Shown here: piece after piece, positions 57,477-64,000 of the stretch
Layout: each line of letters opens with the position of its first letter
Position numbering within the stretch: position 1 is the first letter of the stretch
Assembly: GCA_910579955.1 (NCBI GenBank)
Contig: CAJTWE010000008.1
Coordinates: 1-64,000, forward strand
Length of the DNA stretch: 64,000 nt
Source of the DNA: an uncultured Ruminococcus sp.
Lineage (GTDB): Bacteria; Bacillota; Clostridia; Oscillospirales; Ruminococcaceae
Direction: 5' to 3'
The notes under the pieces: model-generated
Databases searched by the model: none
Told to the model about the DNA's origin: nothing
The model's input: the letters and a program-made list of their open reading frames with translations, nothing else
Program-made: the position numbers and the translations under genes

Positions 57477-57505
57477 TTTACTTTTTTCCAAAAATATATT
57501 ATAAT
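57477..57505 (+). promoter_or_regulatory. Promoter of the rnf operon
   Basis: TTTACT, 17-bp spacer, TATAAT; about 165 nt of AT-rich leader to rnfC. Confidence 0.65.
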
Positions 57506-57675
57506 ATAAATGTGATATATTTAAAACTTTTGCGTTATATATTTATCTGTTATTATATTTATATCATAACACGTTTAACGAAAAAAGAAAAGAGCTTTTT
57601 GTAATGTTTCGTAAAAATTTTTAAGCAATAAGCTGCACTCACAAAAAATAATGAATAAATCAGGAGGGAAAACAA

Positions 57676-58974
57676 ATGAAACTTGGCGGAATAAAGCTTC
57701 ACCACCATAAAAATACAGAAGATTGTCACAGCACGGCTCTTCCTCTGCCTGCAAAAGTGCGTATTCCAATGAGTATGCATATAGGTGCACCTTGCAGCCC
57801 TATAGTAAAAAAAGGCGACCTTGTAACGGTTGGACAAAAGATAGGCGACACCGAGGCATTTATGTCAGCACCAATACACAGCAGCGTGTCAGGCAAGGTC
57901 ACAAATGTGTGCGACTACAGAATGTCAAGCGGCAAGCTATGTAAGATGGTTGAAATAGAAACAGATGGCGAGCAGGCTATTTGTCCCGATATTGTACCGC
58001 CTGCTATAGCCAATAAAGATGATTTTATAAAAGCTGTTCGTGAAAGCGGTCTTACCGGCATGGGCGGCGCAAGCTTCCCTGCTCATGTCAAGCTTTCGGC
58101 AAAACAGCCTATAGACACTCTCTGCATAAATGCTGCCGAATGTGAGCCATACATAACATCTGACTACCGCCTGATGGTCGAGTCTCCCGATGAGATAATA
58201 GATGGTATTCTGAACGTTTTAAAATATCTCTCTATACCAAAATGCATCATCGGCATAGAGAAAAACAAACCAAAGGCAATAGAAATACTCACTGAAAAAG
58301 CAAAATCTTATCCGGAAATAAAGGTCATGACACTGCCATGTACATATCCTCAGGGCGCTGAAAAGGTGCTGATCTATAATGCTCTGGGAAGAATTGTATT
58401 TGAAGGGCAGCTTCCTGCGGATGTAGGTGTTACTGTGATGAATGTTTCCTCAGTTGCATTTGTAAGCCGCTACATAAAAACCGGAATGCCTATGATAACA
58501 AGAATGGTAACTGTGGACGGCGACGAGGTTATCGGCAAAAAATGCAATGTAATAGTCCCAATAGGAACACCTGTAGTTGACGTTCTGAAATACGCAGAAT
58601 GCGATATTGAAAATGCTGAAAGACTTCTGTACGGTGGACCTATGATGGGAATCAGCATTCGTGAAATAAATGACCCTGTACTTAAAGCTAATAATGCTAT
58701 TCTGGCATTTAAGCGTTTCCCTCAGAAAAAAGCATCTCCGAAACCATCTGCTTGTATTCACTGCGGAAGATGTATAAGTGCCTGTCCATTTCATCTTATG
58801 CCTCCCGATATATGCCGTGCATACGGACGAAAAGATATTCAGGAACTTCAAAAGCTAAAAACAGCGCTCTGCATGAACTGTGGCTGCTGCACTTATGTAT
58901 GCCCTGCAAAAAGACCTGTTGCAGAGACAAATCAGCTTGCTAAGGCTCTTGTAATGTCTGCTATCAAGAAGTAA
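57676..58974 (+). CDS. rnfC: Rnf complex subunit RnfC
   Basis: A 432-residue peripheral subunit of the ferredoxin:NAD+ oxidoreductase that pumps Na+ or H+. It carries the NADH/FMN-binding part (GLTGMGGASFPAHVKL, NAAECEPYITSDYRLM) and two [4Fe-4S] sites near the C-terminus (CIHCGRCISACPFHLMP and CMNCGCCTYVCPAKRP). It is the first gene of rnfCDGEAB. AGGAGGG precedes the ATG. Length is typical for Clostridia, without the long repeats of the E. coli protein. Confidence 0.97.
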   Translation: MKLGGIKLHHHKNTEDCHSTALPLPAKVRIPMSMHIGAPCSPIVKKGDLVTVGQKIGDTEAFMSAPIHSSVSGKVTNVCDYRMSSGKLCKMVEIETDGEQAICPDIVPPAIANKDDFIKAVRESGLTGMGGASFPAHVKLSAKQPIDTLCINAAECEPYITSDYRLMVESPDEIIDGILNVLKYLSIPKCIIGIEKNKPKAIEILTEKAKSYPEIKVMTLPCTYPQGAEKVLIYNALGRIVFEGQLPADVGVTVMNVSSVAFVSRYIKTGMPMITRMVTVDGDEVIGKKCNVIVPIGTPVVDVLKYAECDIENAERLLYGGPMMGISIREINDPVLKANNAILAFKRFPQKKASPKPSACIHCGRCISACPFHLMPPDICRAYGRKDIQELQKLKTALCMNCGCCTYVCPAKRPVAETNQLAKALVMSAIKK

Positions 58975-58990
58975 GAACGGAGAAAACATC

Positions 58991-59986
58991 ATGAATATAC
59001 TTACAGTTAAACCATCCCCACACATAAGAAGTGAGCTTACAACTCAAAAAATAATGCTTGCTGTTATCATCGCCCTTATACCTGCTATCATTGCAGGTAC
59101 AATCGTATTTGGTCCACGTGCACTATTTATGGTAGTATTCTGCGCACTGGTCAGCATGATGACAGAGGTAGTCTGCCGTGCCCTTATGAAAAAAGAAGGA
59201 ACTGTTTCGGACGGCAGTGCAATGCTTACAGGTGTTCTGCTGGCTCTGAATCTTCCTGTTACACTGCCGCTCTGGCAGGCGGCTATTGGATGTATTTTTG
59301 CAATAGCTGTAGTGAAGCAGCTTTTCGGAGGTCTGGGCTGCAATTTTGCAAATCCTGCCATAACAGGACGTATATTTTTGCTTTTATCAGTTGGCAGCGA
59401 TATGACAGCATGGGTAAAGCCCTTCTATTACAAAGAACTGCATCTCTGGGGCTTATTTGAAACATCAGGCGCTACAGCCATCGACGGCATAACAGGTGCT
59501 ACACCTCTTGCTACAGGTGATGCCGGACTTATGGAATTATTCCTTGGCAACGTAGGCGGATCTATCGGTGAAACATCTGCGCTGGCACTTCTCATAGGCG
59601 GCTTATTCCTCATTATAACAAAGCTTATCTCTCCCGTAACTCCGATATCTTATCTCGGTTCACTGGCAGCGCTTACGTTTATAAAAGTTCTTGTAACCGG
59701 CGGAGATATGATAGAAGTACCATACGCACTTTTAAGCGGAGGAGTTATACTTGGCGCATTCTTCATGGCAACAGATTATGTAACCTCTCCTATAACATCA
59801 AAGGGCAAGCTTATTTTTGGCATAGGCTGCGGTATACTTACATTTGTTATAAGAGAATTTGCAAGTATGCCTGAGGGCTGCTCGTTCTCTATTCTTATAA
59901 TGAATCTACTTACGCCTTATATTGACAAATTCACTCAGACTAAACCCATCGGAGCTAAAAAGATAAATGCAAAGGAGGAAGCATAA
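58991..59986 (+). CDS. rnfD: Rnf complex subunit RnfD
   Basis: A 331-residue membrane subunit with eight to ten helices. The motif DGITGATPLA (Thr171) is the site for covalently bound FMN in this family. It begins 16 nt after rnfC and ends directly before rnfG (no gap). It forms part of the ion-translocating core with RnfA and RnfE. Confidence 0.97.
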   Translation: MNILTVKPSPHIRSELTTQKIMLAVIIALIPAIIAGTIVFGPRALFMVVFCALVSMMTEVVCRALMKKEGTVSDGSAMLTGVLLALNLPVTLPLWQAAIGCIFAIAVVKQLFGGLGCNFANPAITGRIFLLLSVGSDMTAWVKPFYYKELHLWGLFETSGATAIDGITGATPLATGDAGLMELFLGNVGGSIGETSALALLIGGLFLIITKLISPVTPISYLGSLAALTFIKVLVTGGDMIEVPYALLSGGVILGAFFMATDYVTSPITSKGKLIFGIGCGILTFVIREFASMPEGCSFSILIMNLLTPYIDKFTQTKPIGAKKINAKEEA

Positions 59987-60544
59987 ATGGCAAATATAAA
60001 AAATCTCCTTATGCCGCCTGTAGTTCTCGCAGGTGTATGTGCAGTATGCTGCGTGCTTTTAGCGGCAGCAAACAGCATTACAAAAGATAAAATAACAGCT
60101 GCTGAAAACGCTGCCGTTCAAGAAAGTCTCTCAGGTCTGCCAAGTGCCGGTACATTTGAAGAAATAACAAATTTTAATGCTCCGTATACAGAAAAAGTAA
60201 CAGTATCTGCGCTTTATAAAGATGAAAACCACCAAACAGCAGTTCTTGTAACAGCCGACGGATATAATAAAGGCGGTATACAAGCAGCTGTGGGAATAGA
60301 CAAGGATGGAAGCATTACCGGTATATCCTTTGTATCAGTTACAGAAACTCCGGGTCTTGGTACTAAAATACAATCCAATCCCGAACTTTTAGCAGATTCT
60401 CTAACAGATCTTTCAAGTGCAGACGATATAGATGCATGCGACGGCATAACCGGTGCGACATTTTCATCAAAGGGTCTAAAAAACGCTGTAAAATGCGCCC
60501 TTGAAACCTTTGAGCTTAATAAGGAGGTAATTCTTGATGAGTAG
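59987..60544 (+). CDS. rnfG: Rnf complex subunit RnfG
   Basis: A 185-residue subunit with one N-terminal membrane helix (about 9-28) and an extracytoplasmic FMN-binding domain; SVTETPGLGTKI and DGITGATFSSKGLKNAV (Thr158, covalent FMN) are the family motifs. It carries electrons across the outer face of the membrane. GGAGG lies at the end of rnfD; it overlaps rnfE by 8 nt. Confidence 0.97.
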   Translation: MANIKNLLMPPVVLAGVCAVCCVLLAAANSITKDKITAAENAAVQESLSGLPSAGTFEEITNFNAPYTEKVTVSALYKDENHQTAVLVTADGYNKGGIQAAVGIDKDGSITGISFVSVTETPGLGTKIQSNPELLADSLTDLSSADDIDACDGITGATFSSKGLKNAVKCALETFELNKEVILDE

Positions 60545-61205
60545 TAACATAAACACCCTTACAAAGGGCATACTTAAAGAAAATCCTGTATTTGTTTCTC
60601 TTTTAGGTATGTGTCCTACACTGGCAGTAACAACAGGCGCATTTAATGGTATCGGCATGGGACTTTCTACGACATTTGTTCTGATATGCTCAAATCTTGT
60701 TATATGCCTGCTCAGAAAGCTTATCCCGTCTCAGGTAAAGCTGCCATGCTACATAGTAATCATTGCAACCTTTGTAACCCTTATACAATTTTTGCTTCAC
60801 GGATTCATACCATCACTGTATACAAGCCTTGGCGCATTTCTGGAGCTTATAACCGTAAACTGCATAATCCTCGGCAGAGCAGAAATGTTTGCAAGCAAAA
60901 ATAAGCCTTTAGCCTCTGTTCTTGACGGAATAGGTATGGGACTTGGATTTACACTTGCGCTATTTCTCATGGGAAGTGTACGTGAAATACTCGGTTCAGG
61001 TACATGGCTTGGAATTACAGTACCCGGCATGGTAGGTCACACAATGTCACTGTTCGTTATGCCGGCTGGAGGTTTCCTTGTACTGGGCATATTAATTGCA
61101 GTAGTATCTAAGCTTTCAAACCGCAAGCCTCCGAAAAAATTCGGCTGTGCAAGCTGTCCTAATGCGTCTGCATGCAATGCAAAATGTGAGGAGGAAACAG
61201 CATGA
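60537..61205 (+). CDS. rnfE: Rnf complex subunit RnfE
   Basis: A 222-residue integral membrane subunit with about six helices, starting MSSNINTLTKGILKENPVFV. The ATG at 60537 is preferred over an adjoining TTG because AGGAGG is 9 nt upstream. The family motifs NPVFVSLLGMCPTLAVT and ELITVNCIILGRAEMFA are present. The C-terminus has a CASCPNASACNAKC cysteine cluster, whose role is unclear. It overlaps rnfA by 4 nt. Confidence 0.96.
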   Translation: MSSNINTLTKGILKENPVFVSLLGMCPTLAVTTGAFNGIGMGLSTTFVLICSNLVICLLRKLIPSQVKLPCYIVIIATFVTLIQFLLHGFIPSLYTSLGAFLELITVNCIILGRAEMFASKNKPLASVLDGIGMGLGFTLALFLMGSVREILGSGTWLGITVPGMVGHTMSLFVMPAGGFLVLGILIAVVSKLSNRKPPKKFGCASCPNASACNAKCEEETA

Positions 61206-61786
61206 ATACTATTATAGGAATTATTATTGCAGCTGTTCTTACAAATAACTTCGTATTATCAAAGTTTTACGGCTGCTGTCCGTTTCTTGGAGTATCAAAA
61301 AAGATAGATTCAAGTATAGGCATGGGGGCTGCTGTTATATTTGTTATGATATGTGCATCTCTTGTTACATATCCACTGTATCATTTTCTCTTAGAACCCC
61401 TGTCTCTCGGTTATCTGCGTACAGTTGCATTTATTCTGGTAATTGCAGTATTTGTACAGCTTTTAGAGATAGTTATAAAGAAGATAATGCCTCCGCTTTA
61501 TAAAACACTTGGAGTTTACCTGCCGCTTATCACAACTAACTGTGCGGTACTGGGCGTTACGATTATGAACATAGACGAAAATTACACATTTCTCCAGTCA
61601 ATGGTAAACGCCGCATTCTCTGGAATAGGCTTTGCTCTGGCAATGGTAATATTCTCAGGTGTGCGTTCACGTGTAGACGATTCGGATAGTGAAACTCCTG
61701 AAATGTTCCGTGGAATTCCCGCAACTCTTGTTGCTGCGGCTATAGTTTCAATGAGCTTTTTAGGCTTTGGCGGTCTTGGACAATAA
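61202..61786 (+). CDS. rnfA: Rnf complex subunit RnfA
   Basis: A 194-residue integral membrane subunit with about six helices, inverted in topology relative to RnfE. The motifs NNFVLSKFYGCCPFLGVSKK and PLITTNCAVLGVTI include the cysteines shown in other species to hold an intramembrane [2Fe-2S] cluster with RnfE. The ATGA overlap with rnfE implies coupled translation. Confidence 0.97.
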   Translation: MNTIIGIIIAAVLTNNFVLSKFYGCCPFLGVSKKIDSSIGMGAAVIFVMICASLVTYPLYHFLLEPLSLGYLRTVAFILVIAVFVQLLEIVIKKIMPPLYKTLGVYLPLITTNCAVLGVTIMNIDENYTFLQSMVNAAFSGIGFALAMVIFSGVRSRVDDSDSETPEMFRGIPATLVAAAIVSMSFLGFGGLGQ

Positions 61787-61801
61787 GGAGGTACATTACA
61801 T

Positions 61802-62590
61802 ATGGAAAGCTACATTTATCCTATTATTATATTTATAATAATGGGTGTTGTCTTTGGAATACTGCTGACTGTACTGTCAAAAGTATTTGCAGTAAAAACC
61901 GATCCACGTACAGAACAAATAATAGAAAATCTGCCCGGTGCAAACTGCGGCGGCTGTGGATATGCTGGTTGCGCCGACTATGCAGACGCTATTGTTACAA
62001 AAGGCGCACCTATGAACCTATGCAATCCCGGCGGAACTGGTGCTGCATCTGCCATAGGTAGTATTATGGGAGCGGATGTTTCGGCTTCGGAGAAAAAAAT
62101 TCCGGTTCTGCATTGCAGCGGCGACTGCAATGTCACAGAACGTGCTTTTAACTTTGACGGAATACAGACCTGCGCATCTGCTAAACGTTTTTACGGCGGA
62201 ACAGGAGCTTGTATGCACGGCTGCTTAGGATTTGGAGACTGCGCTGCCGTCTGTCCAAAGGGATGTATAACTATAAAAAACGGCATTGCCGCTATATGTA
62301 CAGAGGAATGCATCTCATGCGGAAAGTGCGCAGCTACCTGTCCAAATAATCTTATAGAACTGCGATATGCCAAGAAAAAGGTAGACGTTGTCTGTTCTTC
62401 AAAGGATTTCGGTCCGGCAGCAGTAAAAGCATGCAAAAGCTCATGCATTGCCTGCGGTAAATGTGTAAAGGCTTGCAGATTGGGAGCAATTGAGATAAAA
62501 GACTTCCATGCTGTAATAAACTATGATAAATGCGTATCGTGCGGACTTTGCGTAAAAGAATGTCCACGCAATGCAATAGTAAAAAAATAA
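61802..62590 (+). CDS. rnfB: Rnf complex subunit RnfB
   Basis: A 262-residue subunit that receives electrons from ferredoxin. An N-terminal membrane helix (about 5-24) is followed by the four-cysteine domain (NCGGCGYAGCADYADAI) and several ferredoxin-type clusters in the C-terminal half (CISCGKCAATCPNNL, CIACGKCVKACRLG, CVSCGLCVKECPRN). It is the last rnf gene, as in Clostridium, and is followed 42 nt later by a LysR gene on the same strand. Confidence 0.97.
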   Translation: MESYIYPIIIFIIMGVVFGILLTVLSKVFAVKTDPRTEQIIENLPGANCGGCGYAGCADYADAIVTKGAPMNLCNPGGTGAASAIGSIMGADVSASEKKIPVLHCSGDCNVTERAFNFDGIQTCASAKRFYGGTGACMHGCLGFGDCAAVCPKGCITIKNGIAAICTEECISCGKCAATCPNNLIELRYAKKKVDVVCSSKDFGPAAVKACKSSCIACGKCVKACRLGAIEIKDFHAVINYDKCVSCGLCVKECPRNAIVKK

Positions 62591-62632
62591 GTGCAATCAA
62601 TGATTTACATATTATGAATCGGAGGTATGAAT

Positions 62633-63517
62633 ATGGAGCTTTTACAGCTTCACTACTTTTATGAGGTTGCAAAAAATCTTCATGTAACAAAAACGGCAGA
62701 GCTTCTTCACGTTGCTCAGCCGGCACTTACACAGGGCATACGCCGTCTTGAAAAGGAACTTGGCGTAAAACTCTTCTGCAAAAACGGAAGAAACATTGCC
62801 CTTACAGATCACGGGGAGTTTTTAAAATATAAACTTGCTCCAATACTACAAACCATCGACGAAATCCCCGAACAGCTGCAAGAAATATCAAATTCAAGGA
62901 AAAAAACACTGCGTGTGAACGTTTTAGCTGCCTCTACAATGATAACAGATGCGTTGATACATTATCAGCAGGAACATGAAAACATACGCTTTCAGGTCGT
63001 ACAAAATGCAGAGGATATAAATGCAGATATAACTATATATACAATAGAAAAATTCCTGCCGCCTTTAAAAAGCCATGACAAATTCATGGTATTCACGGAA
63101 CATATTTTTATAGCTGTACCTAATACAGAAAATTTTCGCAGCATTAAAGAAGTAAAGTTAAATGAGCTGAAAGACGAGAAATTTATAAGCCTTGCAGGTT
63201 CAAGAAATTTAAGAGTTATCTGCGACAGATTCTGCATGCAGGCAGGTTTTATACCTAAAATAGTATTTGAAAGCGACAGTACCGCTGCTGTACAAAACCT
63301 TATAGCAGCTGGTTTGGGAATAGGATTCTGGCCGCATTATACATGGGGAAGAAGTGAAATGGATAAAATATTACTGCTTCCCATTAAAGAACCAGATTGC
63401 CGCAGAGATATTGTAATACAGCTCACCAGTAAAATGGAGACCGACCAAAACGAGGCCGAAGCGTTTTTCGATTATTTATGCAGCTATCTCGAAAAGCAAA
63501 AGAAAAAAGCAGTGTAA
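62633..63517 (+). CDS. LysR-family transcriptional regulator
   Basis: A 294-residue regulator. The helix-turn-helix is at about 1-60 (VTKTAELLHVAQPALTQGIR); the effector domain covers about 88-290 (TLRVNVLAASTMITDALIHY ... AAGLGIGFWPHYTWG). The ATG at 62633 is set by GGAGG 7 nt upstream; an ATG six bases earlier is too close. It follows rnfB by 42 nt without a terminator, so it may be read through from the rnf operon. Its targets are unknown, and control of rnf is only a guess. Confidence 0.88.
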   Translation: MELLQLHYFYEVAKNLHVTKTAELLHVAQPALTQGIRRLEKELGVKLFCKNGRNIALTDHGEFLKYKLAPILQTIDEIPEQLQEISNSRKKTLRVNVLAASTMITDALIHYQQEHENIRFQVVQNAEDINADITIYTIEKFLPPLKSHDKFMVFTEHIFIAVPNTENFRSIKEVKLNELKDEKFISLAGSRNLRVICDRFCMQAGFIPKIVFESDSTAAVQNLIAAGLGIGFWPHYTWGRSEMDKILLLPIKEPDCRRDIVIQLTSKMETDQNEAEAFFDYLCSYLEKQKKKAV

Positions 63518-63522
63518 AAAAC

Positions 63523-63568
63523 AAAAAGACTTTCTGCAAGTGTCTCATGACACACAGAAAGTCTTTTT
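63523..63568. terminator. Bidirectional terminator between the LysR and lipoprotein genes
   Basis: AAAAAGACTTTCTG / CAGAAAGTCTTTTT (14 bp) with an inner TGTC/GACA stem; T-runs on both strands, serving convergent genes. Confidence 0.9.
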
Positions 63569-63583
63569 ATATATAATCCTTAA

Positions 63584-64000
63584 TTACTTTTCATTTGTAA
63601 GTGAAAGCCTGCTGTATACCTCTCTTACTGTTTCTTCATCTTCACGGCTGCCCATTATAACACCAGTTTCAGAATCAGGAACCATTAAAAGTATATTTCT
63701 CTCCGTACCTGCTTCACCGTCATACTCATAAAAAATATAACCATCAGACTCGAGAACAGTTCCTGTTTCATTGATAGCCGTCTCATACTGAGCATACATT
63801 TCTGTAGTAAGGAATATACCGGTAATAATATCATTATCACCTTCATTTACAATAAAACGACTGCCGTCAGCCCTCAGCTTATAATCACTGTCAGATGTAT
63901 CAAGTTCAACCTTTATACTATCGCCTGTCTCCACATTAAATGTATAGGATACATTGGAGTGAGCAGAACAGCCTACCAACAGAGCACCTATAAGAACAAC
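63584..64000 (-). CDS. Lipoprotein of unknown function (start beyond right edge)
   Basis: Partial gene: 138 codons present. At the edge the sequence reads VVLIGALLVGCSAHSNVSYT, i.e. the end of a lipoprotein signal peptide with lipobox LVGC, so the true start lies outside the window. The mature part (about 128 residues) is beta-rich and acidic (YTFNVETGDSIKVELDTSD, MVPDSETGVIMGSREDEE) and not recognised. It should be anchored to the outer face of the membrane. Confidence 0.75.
   Translation of the reverse strand, partial: VVLIGALLVGCSAHSNVSYTFNVETGDSIKVELDTSDSDYKLRADGSRFIVNEGDNDIITGIFLTTEMYAQYETAINETGTVLESDGYIFYEYDGEAGTERNILLMVPDSETGVIMGSREDEETVREVYSRLSLTNEK

Overview
The window looks like a chromosomal segment of a cellulolytic, cellulosome-forming Ruminococcus, close in type to R. 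flavefaciens. This is inferred from the sequence alone. The grounds are a scaC-scaA-type scaffoldin gene pair with Thr-rich linkers, many type I dockerins, a dockerin-bearing GH74 xyloglucanase, a surface-anchored GH9 glucanase, a dockerin-bearing CotH protein, an Rnf complex, C+ ribosomal protein forms and IreB/PdaA-type low-GC Gram-positive genes. I saw no insertion sequence, prophage, CRISPR array, tRNA or rRNA gene.

Layout. 1-2157 (minus): scaffoldin genes, a truncated scaA-like gene at the left edge and a complete scaC-like adaptor. 2795-18459 (minus): the complete S10-spc-alpha ribosomal superoperon from rpsJ to rplQ, including secY, adk, map, infA and rpoA. It has a near-consensus promoter, a leader of about 300 nt and an 11-bp terminator hairpin. 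19085-25738: a UDPGP-family nucleotidyltransferase, an ECF sigma/anti-sigma pair, an ABC-F ATPase and a PutP-type symporter. 25966-32801: a VanY-type carboxypeptidase, the GH74 operon, and a second sigma/anti-sigma pair convergent with it. 32917-38497: an FkbM methyltransferase, a PH-domain protein, a two-component system and the rpsF-ssb-rpsR operon.

38651-51089 is the main accessory stretch: a small LRR-like dockerin protein, GH9, CotH-dockerin, an acyl-CoA-synthetase-like enzyme with a lipid kinase, a PdaA-type deacetylase, IreB, and a two-gene operon of secreted dockerin proteins without a recognisable catalytic domain. 51270-57427: a DUF1540 protein, a GT4 glycosyltransferase, a third sigma/anti-sigma pair whose anti-sigma gene is frameshifted, an RluA pseudouridine synthase, a membrane protein and a phosphatase. 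57676-62590 is rnfCDGEAB, followed by a LysR regulator and the edge of a lipoprotein gene.

How the parts fit. By eye the dockerins of ScaC and GH74 are about 77% identical, so both probably dock on the same (ScaA-type) cohesin, while the ScaC cohesin would recruit a different dockerin class. The remaining dockerins (270-aa, 381-aa, 296-aa and CotH proteins) are clearly different, and one appears to have its two repeat halves in swapped order. The GH9 enzyme takes the other route, a C-terminal membrane anchor in place of a dockerin. Rnf would couple the reduced ferredoxin and NADH produced by fermenting the released sugars to an ion gradient, which a PutP-type symporter could use if the ion is Na+.

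Most promoters I could place have a TTGACA-like or TTGCAA-like -35 box, a 17-bp spacer and TATAAT. Functional statements rest on family recognition from the translated sequence; no database search was run.
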